The notes below the pieces were generated by a model. The model had not been told where the DNA came from, ran no database searches, and worked only from the letters and a program-made list of their open reading frames with translations. From Bacteroidia bacterium (GTDB lineage Bacteria > Bacteroidota > Bacteroidia > J057), in the NCBI GenBank assembly GCA_041391665.1, contig JAWKNO010000001.1, forward strand, positions 1,488,001 through 1,552,000: a DNA stretch of 64,000 nucleotides, written 5' to 3'. Numbering within the stretch: position 1 is the first letter of the stretch; each line of letters opens with the position of its first letter. A program made the position numbers and the translations under genes. Shown here piece after piece: positions 8,578 through 17,055 of this stretch.

Positions 8578-9594
8578 ATGATTAAAAAATTTACTTTTCT
8601 GATCATTTTATTACAGGCGGTTTTGCCTGTAAAAGCGCAGCTATTTCCGCAGCTTGGTGCCCAACGCGCAGGAATTTCTGCCCTTACTTTCCTCAAAATG
8701 GATGTTAGTCCGAGATCAGCGGGCCTGGCCGGTGCTAATATTTGCCTTACCGGCGACGCCTATTCTACTTTTACTAACCCGGCAACACTCGCCGAAGTGG
8801 AAAATTTTTCACTCGCCGGTTCCAATACGTTCTGGATTGCAGATATCAACTATGCCTACCTCACGGCGACTACACATAATGCCCGCGCCGGTACATTTGG
8901 ATTTTCTCTCAGTGCTCTGAACTCAGGCCCGATGGAGGTTCGTACCACCTTCCAGCCGGAAGGTACGGGTGAATTGTTTTACGCCAATTATTTCACAGCC
9001 GGACTTAGCTATTCCAAAAGTCTGACCGATCAGTTTAGCTGGGGAGTAACCGGTAAATATGTTCAGGAACGACTGGCTGAGTTTGTGGCACAGACCGCAG
9101 TCGTTGACCTGGGGTTTTTGTATGAAACCGATTTTAAAGACCTGCGATTCGCAGTGATGGTTCAGAGTTTTGGGGTAAACTCCACCCTGAAAGGCAGCGT
9201 TAAGCTGGACACGACCTTTAATAAAAAAACGCTTTCTCTCGACTCCTATCCTACGCCTACAGTTTTTATGCTGGGGATATCTATGATCCCCTGGAAAAGT
9301 GCTGATGGCAAACAATCCCTTACTACTCTCATTCAACTCAATCACCCCAACGACAATGCCGAAAATATCCGCATGGGAGTTGAATACAATTATAAAAATC
9401 TTTTGTTTCTGCGGGCGGGGTATAAAATTAATGTCAGCGACCAGAATTTCCCCACAGGTGGGGTAGGTATCCGCACCCGTGCAGGACGCCATCCGCTGGT
9501 ATTTGATTATGCCCTCGATCCGATGAAGTATCTGGGGGTAGTGCATCGTTTTGGGTTAAATTTTACCCTCAATCCTGAAAATAGTATCCGATGA
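8578..9594 (+). CDS. PorV/PorQ-family outer-membrane protein
   Basis: 338-aa protein starting at the ATG at 8578, which opens a signal peptide ending near VLPVKAQ; the upstream in-frame ATG at 8437 would place extra residues before it. The body looks like a FadL-like beta-barrel of the PorV/PorQ group, with the typical early block FLKMDVSPRSAGLAGAN and TNPATLAEVENFSLA. PorV and PorQ relatives work in type IX secretion, but many paralogues are partners of other surface proteins. The next gene, an NHL lipoprotein, overlaps by 4 bp (ATGA), so the pair is probably co-translated. Confidence 0.82.
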   Translation: MIKKFTFLIILLQAVLPVKAQLFPQLGAQRAGISALTFLKMDVSPRSAGLAGANICLTGDAYSTFTNPATLAEVENFSLAGSNTFWIADINYAYLTATTHNARAGTFGFSLSALNSGPMEVRTTFQPEGTGELFYANYFTAGLSYSKSLTDQFSWGVTGKYVQERLAEFVAQTAVVDLGFLYETDFKDLRFAVMVQSFGVNSTLKGSVKLDTTFNKKTLSLDSYPTPTVFMLGISMIPWKSADGKQSLTTLIQLNHPNDNAENIRMGVEYNYKNLLFLRAGYKINVSDQNFPTGGVGIRTRAGRHPLVFDYALDPMKYLGVVHRFGLNFTLNPENSIR

Positions 9595-10793
9595 ACAGAT
9601 TGATCTATTCGATAAATATTCTTTGCATCGCTCTCTGGGGCTTTCTTGCCGGGTGTGAAGGGTTCTTTGGGAAAAAAACACCTACCGATTTTCTGGACGA
9701 ACCGGTTTACAACGATCGCACGGTAGCCTATGTGCCCATTCAGCCGGTATGGGATAATTTCACCTACCCGACAGATATTATCGCCGGCTGGGACGAATTG
9801 CTGTATGTGGTAGATCAGGGCACAGAAGAAATCATTTCTCTCGATCAGGCCGGAAATGAACTGGGGCGTTTTCGTGTACAGGGGCTAAAAACTATTGCCC
9901 AGGACCGGCGACTTGATATCCTGGCGACAGGGACGATTGATACAACAATCAACGGAACCGACTTTACCCTGCCGGCCATATACCGCATAGACCTTAATAA
10001 GTCCGGGGAATATGGCTTAAAAAATGCGAAGATCAGCAAACGGATTATTCATCCATTTTACTATCGGTCGGGTACTCCTACAATCAGTGATGAAGCGGTT
10101 TCATTTACCGGAATCGCTGTCCAGGGCAGCAATAAATACTATGTATCCCGAAATGGTCCTTCCAATGCCCCCAGCCAGTTTGGTGGCCCGGACAATACGG
10201 TGCTCGTATTTGATGATACGGATAAATTTCAGACACCAGTGTTTGTAACCACAAATCTTGGGCTGATCCGCGATTACTTCAAGGCACCTCAGGGATTGAC
10301 AACACCTGCACAACCGCCGCAAAGCCCGGCGGTATCCATGGCCCCTGATTTTATATTTGCTTCCATCGGTACATCCAATGTGTTACGGGTACAGTATGTT
10401 GCTGCGATAGAAACGCCGTTTGGTATCAGTTATCAGGTGCAAAATTATCCGGTAGGCGATACCTCCCGGGCAGATCGGTTTCTCTATGAAGCCAACCGGT
10501 TTACTACACCGATAGACGTTACGCTCACAGGAGATGGTACAAATTATCTGTTTGTGGTAGATGCCACAAAGGATTCCCTTTTTCAGTTTAACGGGCTCGG
10601 GTACGAAGGGGTTAATCCGCCCGCTGGTTCTGGTTCCAGAAAGGCGATTCTCGCCTCATTTGGTGGCACAGGGAGTGGACTTACCCAATTTCGCGAGCCC
10701 CGGGGGGTGGCGTATATCAGCCGTATCGTTTACGTAGCAGATGCAGGAAACAGCCGTATATTGCGGTTTAAGCTTACAACAGATTTTGAGTAG
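9591..10793 (+). CDS. NHL-repeat lipoprotein
   Basis: 400-aa lipoprotein with lipobox FLAGC (Cys22). The remainder contains NHL/beta-propeller-type repeats, seen best as PTDIIAGWDELLYVVDQGTEEI near residue 60 and as REPRGVAYISRIVYVADAGNSRIL at the C-terminus. Such propellers usually bind proteins or glycans. The 4-bp overlap with the PorV-like gene suggests the two products work together at the outer membrane, perhaps as barrel plus surface-exposed lipoprotein; that is inference. Confidence 0.78.
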   Translation: MNRLIYSINILCIALWGFLAGCEGFFGKKTPTDFLDEPVYNDRTVAYVPIQPVWDNFTYPTDIIAGWDELLYVVDQGTEEIISLDQAGNELGRFRVQGLKTIAQDRRLDILATGTIDTTINGTDFTLPAIYRIDLNKSGEYGLKNAKISKRIIHPFYYRSGTPTISDEAVSFTGIAVQGSNKYYVSRNGPSNAPSQFGGPDNTVLVFDDTDKFQTPVFVTTNLGLIRDYFKAPQGLTTPAQPPQSPAVSMAPDFIFASIGTSNVLRVQYVAAIETPFGISYQVQNYPVGDTSRADRFLYEANRFTTPIDVTLTGDGTNYLFVVDATKDSLFQFNGLGYEGVNPPAGSGSRKAILASFGGTGSGLTQFREPRGVAYISRIVYVADAGNSRILRFKLTTDFE

Positions 10794-10796
10794 CGG

Positions 10797-11825
10797 TTAT
10801 CTCCTGGAGGTATGGGCCTGACTATATGCCTTCACCCTTTGATCGATATTCGTTCTGATATTTACCCAAAAGAGATTGTAATCGCCAATATGGTAATTGC
10901 TGGTGAAAGCAAGCGGAAAGGGCTTTTTCGTCCAAAGCAATCCATTGTGAGCCTGAGCATCCAGTTTATGGCTTTTGATTTTTTTGTAGTTGGGGTATAA
11001 AAATCCTTCGTGCAGGGAAACTGGCGCATACAGGGTATCAGAACGCCATGACAGCGGATTTGTCACCAGGGCACTATCATAAAAATGGGCAAAATCATTT
11101 TTAGGGGTTCTGTCCCGTCTCCAGGTATTCCAGCTGATTACACAACCGGTCTGGTCTGGTGAATCACAAGCCGGTATGAACGCCATCGTATCTGCCGGAA
11201 AAGGCCAGCCAATGAGATAAGCTGCTACCAGTTTATCCTGCAGGGGTTTGCCATCAAAAAACTCTTTGATCAGCCTGATCCCATGGATTGTTCCCTGGCT
11301 ATGGGTCGCAATCACAATCGGGCGTCCCTGGTTGTAATGCTCCATATAATAGAGGAACGACTCCCTTACATCCACATAGGCAAAGTTGAGCGCCTTGATT
11401 TCAGAGACTTTATCGTCTGAAAAGAAACCCCCAAAACTCATTTGCCTGTATCTGGGCGCATAAACCCGGCAGTTGTGGTTAAATACACTTGCCTGGTGTT
11501 TAATGGCCCGTTGATCGGTTTTTCCATTGAGTTCCTTGTCATTGACATTTGCATTCCATGCGAGCCCTCCCATGAAAGTTGTGGGGTGGATAAAAAACAC
11601 ATCTACCGGAGCGTCAGCCTGGTCTTCAGGGGTAACGTTGGGAGGCGTAATATCCGCAAAGTCAGACTTGTCTGGCAGAGCAGCCCAGGTATAAGTTTGG
11701 CTGTAGTCGGGTGCCGCCGAGGGGGTGTAGGCCTCAAATGGTTTTTGAGGAGGTTTGGTAGTAGAACAGCCAATTCCCAAAAGGAGAAGCAGCGTCATGA
11801 GAAAAATCAAAGGATTGATTTTCAT
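10797..11825 (-). CDS. DUF3089 alpha/beta-hydrolase-like lipoprotein
   Basis: 342-aa protein with a lipoprotein-type leader (LLLLLGIGCSTTK). DUF3089 marks are VDVFFIHPTTFMGG near residue 95, the catalytic-like elbow IATHSQGTIHG (nucleophile Ser) near 175, and CVISWNTWRRD. The fold is that of serine alpha/beta hydrolases; no substrate is known. Third gene of a minus-strand cluster, 16 nt after the diheme cytochrome, so it is probably exported in the same process. Confidence 0.8.
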   Translation of the reverse strand: MKINPLIFLMTLLLLLGIGCSTTKPPQKPFEAYTPSAAPDYSQTYTWAALPDKSDFADITPPNVTPEDQADAPVDVFFIHPTTFMGGLAWNANVNDKELNGKTDQRAIKHQASVFNHNCRVYAPRYRQMSFGGFFSDDKVSEIKALNFAYVDVRESFLYYMEHYNQGRPIVIATHSQGTIHGIRLIKEFFDGKPLQDKLVAAYLIGWPFPADTMAFIPACDSPDQTGCVISWNTWRRDRTPKNDFAHFYDSALVTNPLSWRSDTLYAPVSLHEGFLYPNYKKIKSHKLDAQAHNGLLWTKKPFPLAFTSNYHIGDYNLFWVNIRTNIDQRVKAYSQAHTSRR

Positions 11826-11841
11826 TGTAGGTTTTCTCTGG

Positions 11842-12951
11842 TTATTGATAATCTTCCGGACTCATACTTTTTATCCAGGTCTGAATCAATTCAAGTGCTT
11901 CGGCATGAACCATTTTTCTTCCCACCTCCGGCATCATGACTCCAGGGTCTGTCGATGCCATCCGGAAGTAGAGTATGGAGGTTTCCGGGTTTCCGGGATT
12001 GATATCATACTGATGCCCACCTGAACCCCTGCCGGCTGCGACCGGAGCTTTAAATATACCCCATATATGTGGATCTTTCTGATGAATATCGAGAAATAAT
12101 CCGGAAGTGTTGGCAGGCCCTTTGGGATTATGGCAATGTGCGCAATTGATGTCGAGCCAGGCCCGTGCCCGTTCTTCAGTTGTCCCTGACCGGGGGTCAT
12201 TCCAGACCGCTATACGCGGTATCGTCGTTTTGTCCTGAGGCAATCCTTCAATTATACCTTTCTCTGCCCAGTAAGCCAGCTGATTAGGGACATTCAGCCC
12301 AAAAACTGGCTCAAGGGGATGATTGAGTTGCCGGGCAGAAGGACCTATGGGGACAAATACTCCATCATTGTTATGGCAGCCCTTGCATTGATTCAGATTG
12401 GGCATGGCGTATTCCAGCATTACTTTTTTTCCCTGGCCGTTGGTCCACTTTACGGGTTTCGTGTCCCCCGCGACTTCAAGCACAGCGTCTGTCTGTGTTT
12501 CATTCCAGTGGTAGGGAAATGCCTCCCATCCGGATTCTTCCCTGATCAGGAGGCGCGTTTCCATGAGGCGCCTTCCTTTGGCAGGTTTGCGCTCGTCGTT
12601 GTAGTAAAAAAACGTTTTGATAAGGACGGTACCAACCGGGAAATCCAGTACCTGTGTACCGTTGTAAGTGGCTTTTTGCCCGGGAGGGACCTTGACAAAA
12701 CGCAGTTTTTGTGCATAGTCTGTAAACAATGGCGTCGCCAGTGAATAGGGAATCACCCCTTCTGCCGGAATTTGACCCGCGATATCACCCTCAAAAAAGC
12801 CGTATTCAGAAAGATTCATCAGGGGTTTGAATCGCGGCGAATCTGATGGCATAAAGCCACTGTTTACCCAAAGAGAAAGCATCGCAAGTACTACTGAAAA
12901 TGTCAGCAATACCATTCTTTTGGATACATAAAAAGTGTTTGAACAAATCAT
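11842..12951 (-). CDS. SO2930-type diheme c-type cytochrome
   Basis: 369-aa exported protein with a hydrophobic N-terminus and two CxxCH heme-attachment motifs, CKGCH (about residue 191) and CAHCH (about residue 271). The domain before them (FPVGTVLIKTFFYYNDERKP) is typical of the family found paired with parallel beta-helix proteins (the TIGR03805/TIGR03806 pair as I recall it). It overlaps the upstream beta-helix gene by 4 bp. It presumably acts in electron transfer in the periplasm; partner and substrate are unknown. A second Met 12 codons in is also possible as start. Confidence 0.82.
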   Translation of the reverse strand: MICSNTFYVSKRMVLLTFSVVLAMLSLWVNSGFMPSDSPRFKPLMNLSEYGFFEGDIAGQIPAEGVIPYSLATPLFTDYAQKLRFVKVPPGQKATYNGTQVLDFPVGTVLIKTFFYYNDERKPAKGRRLMETRLLIREESGWEAFPYHWNETQTDAVLEVAGDTKPVKWTNGQGKKVMLEYAMPNLNQCKGCHNNDGVFVPIGPSARQLNHPLEPVFGLNVPNQLAYWAEKGIIEGLPQDKTTIPRIAVWNDPRSGTTEERARAWLDINCAHCHNPKGPANTSGLFLDIHQKDPHIWGIFKAPVAAGRGSGGHQYDINPGNPETSILYFRMASTDPGVMMPEVGRKMVHAEALELIQTWIKSMSPEDYQ

Positions 12952-14168
12952 TTTATTGAAGTGCGTAGAGCCGGCGCTGCGATTGCATCACATTCGCAGT
13001 CAAACGGTTTGGGATCTGTACTGATATTTTTGAAATTGTTTTCTGCATCAAGGCTGGCAAAACTGGCATTGCCATTGTTTCGGATACAGATTCTGTATTC
13101 TTCTTTGAATGAGCCATCATCATTTACAGTTGCTTTATCGAGGATGCCATCAAAAAGGATATCCGGAACATTCTTTTTAAACTTGAGGAATAACAATTTG
13201 CCGATAGGATTTTTCAGGGTCGGCATGGTCTTTTCTCTTGAAAAATTATTGTCGTGGATATATACTCTGGTAGGGTAGGGGTAATAACCTTTGTCTTTAA
13301 TCGGAACCTGGGTCATGTAGTAGCTGATGATAGCCGCACTTGCCGTCCGGTTTGCATGGATCTCATTATTAAATACCTCTACATCACTGGTAGCGAGGAC
13401 CATCACGCCAGTACCCGGAGGCACCGTAGCCACTGTATTTCCTTTTGGTGCAAAGTTCTTGAAATTATTTTCATGTACATTATTATTATACACCCGTACC
13501 TGTCCGCCTTTTTTCTTTGGAAGATCTGGCAGATCAAAAACCAGAATTCCACCTGTATTCATATAAGCTTCGCAGTTGTGAACATCAGCCCGGGTAGAAT
13601 TTTCAATTTCAATACCGGCTACATTATGATAAGCGCGTGAATGGCGAACAATGATATTGTCTGACTGCCCCACATATATCCCCGCGTCGGAGGCACCGAT
13701 TGCTTCGCATTTTTCGATAAGGACATTGGTGCAACTCACCGGATAAAACCCATAGGAGCCATTTTTGGGTGAGACTTTCCCCGTCCATTCTACCTTCATA
13801 TTTACCATAGAAATCCCTTCGGTGTCCTTGGCTTTTAATCCATCACCTTTGGCATCCTGAATGGTAAAACCTGTGATCATGATATTGGCGCAATTGGTAA
13901 TATTGATGCCTTCCGCACCTTCCTCCTGGCCTTTAAAAGATATGATGGATTTTTCTACTCCCTGACCGCGTATAACCAGGTCTTTTTTTCCTTCCAGAGA
14001 GATTGTCCCTTTAGCGGTATAAACGCCTGCAGGAATATCTATGGTATCGCCGGGCTGAGCCATGATGAACTGAGTTTGAAGCTGTTTCCGGATATCGCCT
14101 GATCCTGTCTGTGACCATGAAGGCAACCACAAACTGATAGTAAATAGAAAAATACACACGTTCTTCAT
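12948..14168 (-). CDS. Parallel beta-helix repeat protein, exported
   Basis: 406-aa protein with signal peptide (ending WLPSWSQ) and a long series of right-handed beta-helix turns, for example INITNCANIMITGFTIQDA, SCTNVLIEKCEAIGASDAG, SDNIIVRHSRAYHNVAG and TSDVEVFNNEIHANRTA. This fold is common in polysaccharide lyases and glycan-binding proteins. No catalytic triad can be recognised. First gene of a three-gene minus-strand operon with a diheme cytochrome (4-bp overlap) and a DUF3089 lipoprotein. The upstream 287 bp, shared with the divergent tetR gene, is strongly AT-rich. Confidence 0.82.
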   Translation of the reverse strand: MKNVCIFLFTISLWLPSWSQTGSGDIRKQLQTQFIMAQPGDTIDIPAGVYTAKGTISLEGKKDLVIRGQGVEKSIISFKGQEEGAEGINITNCANIMITGFTIQDAKGDGLKAKDTEGISMVNMKVEWTGKVSPKNGSYGFYPVSCTNVLIEKCEAIGASDAGIYVGQSDNIIVRHSRAYHNVAGIEIENSTRADVHNCEAYMNTGGILVFDLPDLPKKKGGQVRVYNNNVHENNFKNFAPKGNTVATVPPGTGVMVLATSDVEVFNNEIHANRTASAAIISYYMTQVPIKDKGYYPYPTRVYIHDNNFSREKTMPTLKNPIGKLLFLKFKKNVPDILFDGILDKATVNDDGSFKEEYRICIRNNGNASFASLDAENNFKNISTDPKPFDCECDAIAAPALRTSIK

Positions 14169-14455
14169 TGGGAGTGAGATTATGGATGAATAGTAATAGT
14201 AGAATTGTTGTGCAAATTACGCATTACTGATAAGATTGACAATTTGCATAAAGCCCAAATTATTGAGAATAATTTTCTATATTTTACTCCTTTTTCATTA
14301 ATTAACCAGAAAATTATATAAGCAATAATTGATTAAGTTTGGTTTTCAAACATTAGCAAAGGCTAATATTACAAAAATTTGAATTTTTTTTTAAAATTAA
14401 CTAAGTTCGAATCCACGATAGATTTTAATAGTTTGTGATTTTCGCAAATTGATAA

Positions 14456-15058
14456 ATGGGAAGAAAAAGTAAATCAACCGTCAGAAAACAGGAGATCCTT
14501 TCGTACTTCTACGATGTTATCATTGATGAGGGGTTTGAAGGGGCTTCTATAGCTAAGATTGCCAAACGGATGGAAGTGAATCCCAGCCTTCTTATCCACT
14601 ATTTCACCAACAAAGATGCGATGGTGCTGGGTCTGATTGACTATATTATTTCTACGTATTCTTCTCATATTCTGCCCGACTTTTCCCATGTAACTGATCC
14701 TCTGGAGAGATGGGAGGATGTACTTGATGTGGTTTCCCTGATTCAATGGGATCGAATTATGAACAATACCGTTTTTTACAGTTGTTATACCCTCGCGCTG
14801 CGGCTTCCTGAAGTAAAAGAGCGGTTTGAAAAATATTATTCATCTCTGCGCAATGCTCTGGTTAGCGAGATTGTCCATGCAAATAGCCATAACGTGATAC
14901 AGGTCAAAGACCCTGAAAAGGCGGCCAGACTCATGATTTCATTGGTTGAGGGTTCGAATTTTTATCAACATCTTGACTCCTCCAATCCGGGAAACAATGA
15001 TCGGGCGAATATGATCAAACTGACCATTCGGAATATGTTTGTCGGAAATAAAATCTGA
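14456..15058 (+). CDS. TetR/AcrR-family transcriptional regulator
   Basis: 200-aa repressor-type protein. The N-terminal 50 residues hold the TetR helix-turn-helix: VRKQEILSYFYDVIIDEGFE, then ASIAKIAKRMEVNPSLLIHYF, in which LLIHYF takes the place of the usual LYYYF recognition helix. The C-terminal ligand domain is not diagnostic. It is divergent from the beta-helix operon across an AT-rich gap and 20 nt ahead of aroE. The likeliest target is its own promoter and the divergent operon, but no clear operator palindrome was found. Confidence 0.88.
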   Translation: MGRKSKSTVRKQEILSYFYDVIIDEGFEGASIAKIAKRMEVNPSLLIHYFTNKDAMVLGLIDYIISTYSSHILPDFSHVTDPLERWEDVLDVVSLIQWDRIMNNTVFYSCYTLALRLPEVKERFEKYYSSLRNALVSEIVHANSHNVIQVKDPEKAARLMISLVEGSNFYQHLDSSNPGNNDRANMIKLTIRNMFVGNKI

Positions 15059-15078
15059 ACTTCCTACAGCTACTTTAT

Positions 15079-15933
15079 ATGTCAACGCCACTAAATTTCC
15101 GACAGGAACTGACTGCCGTATTTGGGAAACCTGTTTCCGAAAACCCTACTCAGGCAATGATTGAAGCTGCCTACAAACATCACGGGCTTGACTGGCGGTA
15201 TCTGACGATTGAAGTTGATCCTGCTGATCTGGCGTCAGCTGTAAATGGCGCGAAGGTTATGGGTTTTCGGGGATTTAACTGCACCATTCCCCACAAGGTT
15301 GCGGTAATTCCTCTTCTTGATGCGCTGGGTGAATCTGCTGCGCTGATGGGGGCGGTAAATTGTGTGGTACGGGAAGGCAATCGTTGGGTAGGTCAGAATA
15401 CAGACGGGAAAGGATTTGTACGGTCGCTAAAAGAAATCACAGATACCGCGGGTAAAAAAATTGTAATTCTGGGTGCGGGCGGTGCTGCCAGGGCGATTGC
15501 TGTTGAGCTTGCACTGAACCATGCAGGGCATATTACGATTGTAAACCGCTCCGAAGACAGAGGGCGCAGCCTTGTGCATTTGCTCAATGAAAAGACAGCG
15601 GCGCCCGCCAATTTTGTCCATTTACATGAGACCTTTTCACTTCCACCCGATACAGATGTATTTATTAACGCGACGAATATCGGTTTGTACCCGGATGTGG
15701 ATGCGCGGATTCCGCTGGAATTTGGCTCTCTGAAGCCAGCGATGATCGTGGCCGACGTCATCCCCAATCCACCCCGCACCCACCTGGTGCTTGAAGCAGA
15801 AGCTCTTGGCTGTAAGGTCATTGATGGCCTGGGTATGCTGGTCAATCAGGGCGTGATCGGTATGAAGTATTGGACCGGGATAGACCCGGACCCAGCGGTT
15901 ATGCGAAAAGCACTGGAAGATATTTTTGGTTGA
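15079..15933 (+). CDS. aroE: Shikimate dehydrogenase
   Basis: NADPH-dependent enzyme (284 aa) reducing 3-dehydroshikimate to shikimate in aromatic amino-acid synthesis. Substrate-binding elements are FNCTIPHK (catalytic Lys near residue 76) and NTDGKGF near residue 112. The Rossmann glycine loop is VILGAGGAARA, followed by NRSEDRGR, which fits NADP binding. The C-terminal GLGMLVNQGV block is conserved. The N-terminus (FRQELTAVFGKPVSENPTQ) departs from the usual GxPIxHSxSP motif, so this may be an AroE-like paralogue; a single aroE is still the simplest reading. Confidence 0.85.
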   Translation: MSTPLNFRQELTAVFGKPVSENPTQAMIEAAYKHHGLDWRYLTIEVDPADLASAVNGAKVMGFRGFNCTIPHKVAVIPLLDALGESAALMGAVNCVVREGNRWVGQNTDGKGFVRSLKEITDTAGKKIVILGAGGAARAIAVELALNHAGHITIVNRSEDRGRSLVHLLNEKTAAPANFVHLHETFSLPPDTDVFINATNIGLYPDVDARIPLEFGSLKPAMIVADVIPNPPRTHLVLEAEALGCKVIDGLGMLVNQGVIGMKYWTGIDPDPAVMRKALEDIFG

Positions 15934-15939
15934 CGATGA

Positions 15940-16584
15940 CTATTCGCTACGGGGCGCTTCTCCGTTGAAAATCCGTTGAACAATAGCGTCCATCCGTTCA
16001 AAAGTACTATAGCCGATTGAAATCGCCCATAGCGTACGGTTATGCTGCAACAGCATCGTGGGGAAACTATTTGCCCCCACTTGTCTTGCCCATAAAAAAT
16101 CATCCGTTGTCTCTTTCCGCACGTCTTCCTTGTAAAACAGGGCCTCAAACGCCACAGGATCTACGCCAAATGGCTCAAGCAGCGGGAAATAGGTTTCAAC
16201 TTTACCCGTGTCCTGATTGTCTCTGTAAAAGGAATGCTGGATTGATTTGAAAAACGAAAGTGTAGATTCTGGCTGTAAATGGCGAAATGCAACCACAGCC
16301 CGGCAGGGTTTTTCGGTATCGTAAACAAATGCACTTTCGGGATCGAGAATGGCATAATTGAAAGGTTGCCCGCTAAGTTCTGTTACCTGTGCCCAATGCT
16401 CATAGAGAAATCTCCGCAGATCCTTATTCATAGGATGGATTTCGTGTGTTCTCAAACCACCTACCACTACCTCAAATGGAAAAGATTCATAGCTGTTTTT
16501 GAGTTTCTCCAACTCGTCAGAAATACCGTAACACCACGAACAAAGGGGATCACCCACATATATAAATTTGGTCAAGTCATCCAT
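15940..16584 (-). CDS. DsbA-family (FrnE-like) thiol oxidoreductase
   Basis: 214-aa cytosolic-looking thioredoxin-fold protein without signal peptide. The active site CSWC (residues 15-18) follows an early beta strand (FIYVGDPLCSWCYG) and an alpha-helical insertion follows, as in DsbA/FrnE and 2-hydroxychromene-2-carboxylate isomerase relatives. The cis-Pro loop is seen in GANSFPTMLL. Likely role is disulfide exchange in the cytoplasm or stress response. Converges on aroE with a 6-bp gap; the next minus-strand gene upstream is a monooxygenase 26 nt away. Confidence 0.85.
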   Translation of the reverse strand: MDDLTKFIYVGDPLCSWCYGISDELEKLKNSYESFPFEVVVGGLRTHEIHPMNKDLRRFLYEHWAQVTELSGQPFNYAILDPESAFVYDTEKPCRAVVAFRHLQPESTLSFFKSIQHSFYRDNQDTGKVETYFPLLEPFGVDPVAFEALFYKEDVRKETTDDFLWARQVGANSFPTMLLQHNRTLWAISIGYSTFERMDAIVQRIFNGEAPRSE

Positions 16585-16610
16585 AGGGATACAAAATTAA
16601 TCATTTTTTA

Positions 16611-16907
16611 CTAATCGATTTTCTCCAAAGCGATCAGTGAATAGGCTACCGGTTTTTCTGAAAATAGCGCGCTGGTCTTAGGCCATACAGCCTTAAACAC
16701 ACTACTGTTGCGATATGCTTCCAGACTGCTTTCATCTTCCCATAAACTATGGGTATAGCGAATGAAGGGGTTCCGGGCATCTTTCATCAGTTCCAATTGC
16801 CGGCACCCGGGGAAATGGCGAATTTCATTTTTGTGTTCATTGAAAATCTGCTGAAAAACTTCCAGTTTATCCTCCTGGAAAACCATTCTGACGATACGTA
16901 CGATCAT
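16611..16907 (-). CDS. Antibiotic biosynthesis monooxygenase (ABM) domain protein
   Basis: 98-aa small ferredoxin-like alpha/beta protein of the ABM/quinol monooxygenase type. Typical features are the opening strand MIVRIVRMVFQ, FPGCRQLELMKD, and the SLWEDESSLEAYRNS helix that forms the active-site wall. Members act on quinols or polyketides without cofactor, or simply bind heme or small aromatic compounds. Precedes the FrnE-like gene by 26 nt on the same strand, so co-expression in a redox-stress setting is plausible. Confidence 0.82.
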   Translation of the reverse strand: MIVRIVRMVFQEDKLEVFQQIFNEHKNEIRHFPGCRQLELMKDARNPFIRYTHSLWEDESSLEAYRNSSVFKAVWPKTSALFSEKPVAYSLIALEKID

Positions 16908-17055
16908 AGTTTAGATTGAATAATGGCAAATTTAACCATGAGGCTGCTTATATTCAGAGAGATTGTCGCTTTTTTCTTTGTACTTAAACATCTAATTTTA
17001 AATTGCGTTTACAAAACGGGAATCTCCGGAAAATTGATTTATCGAAAATATTGGT

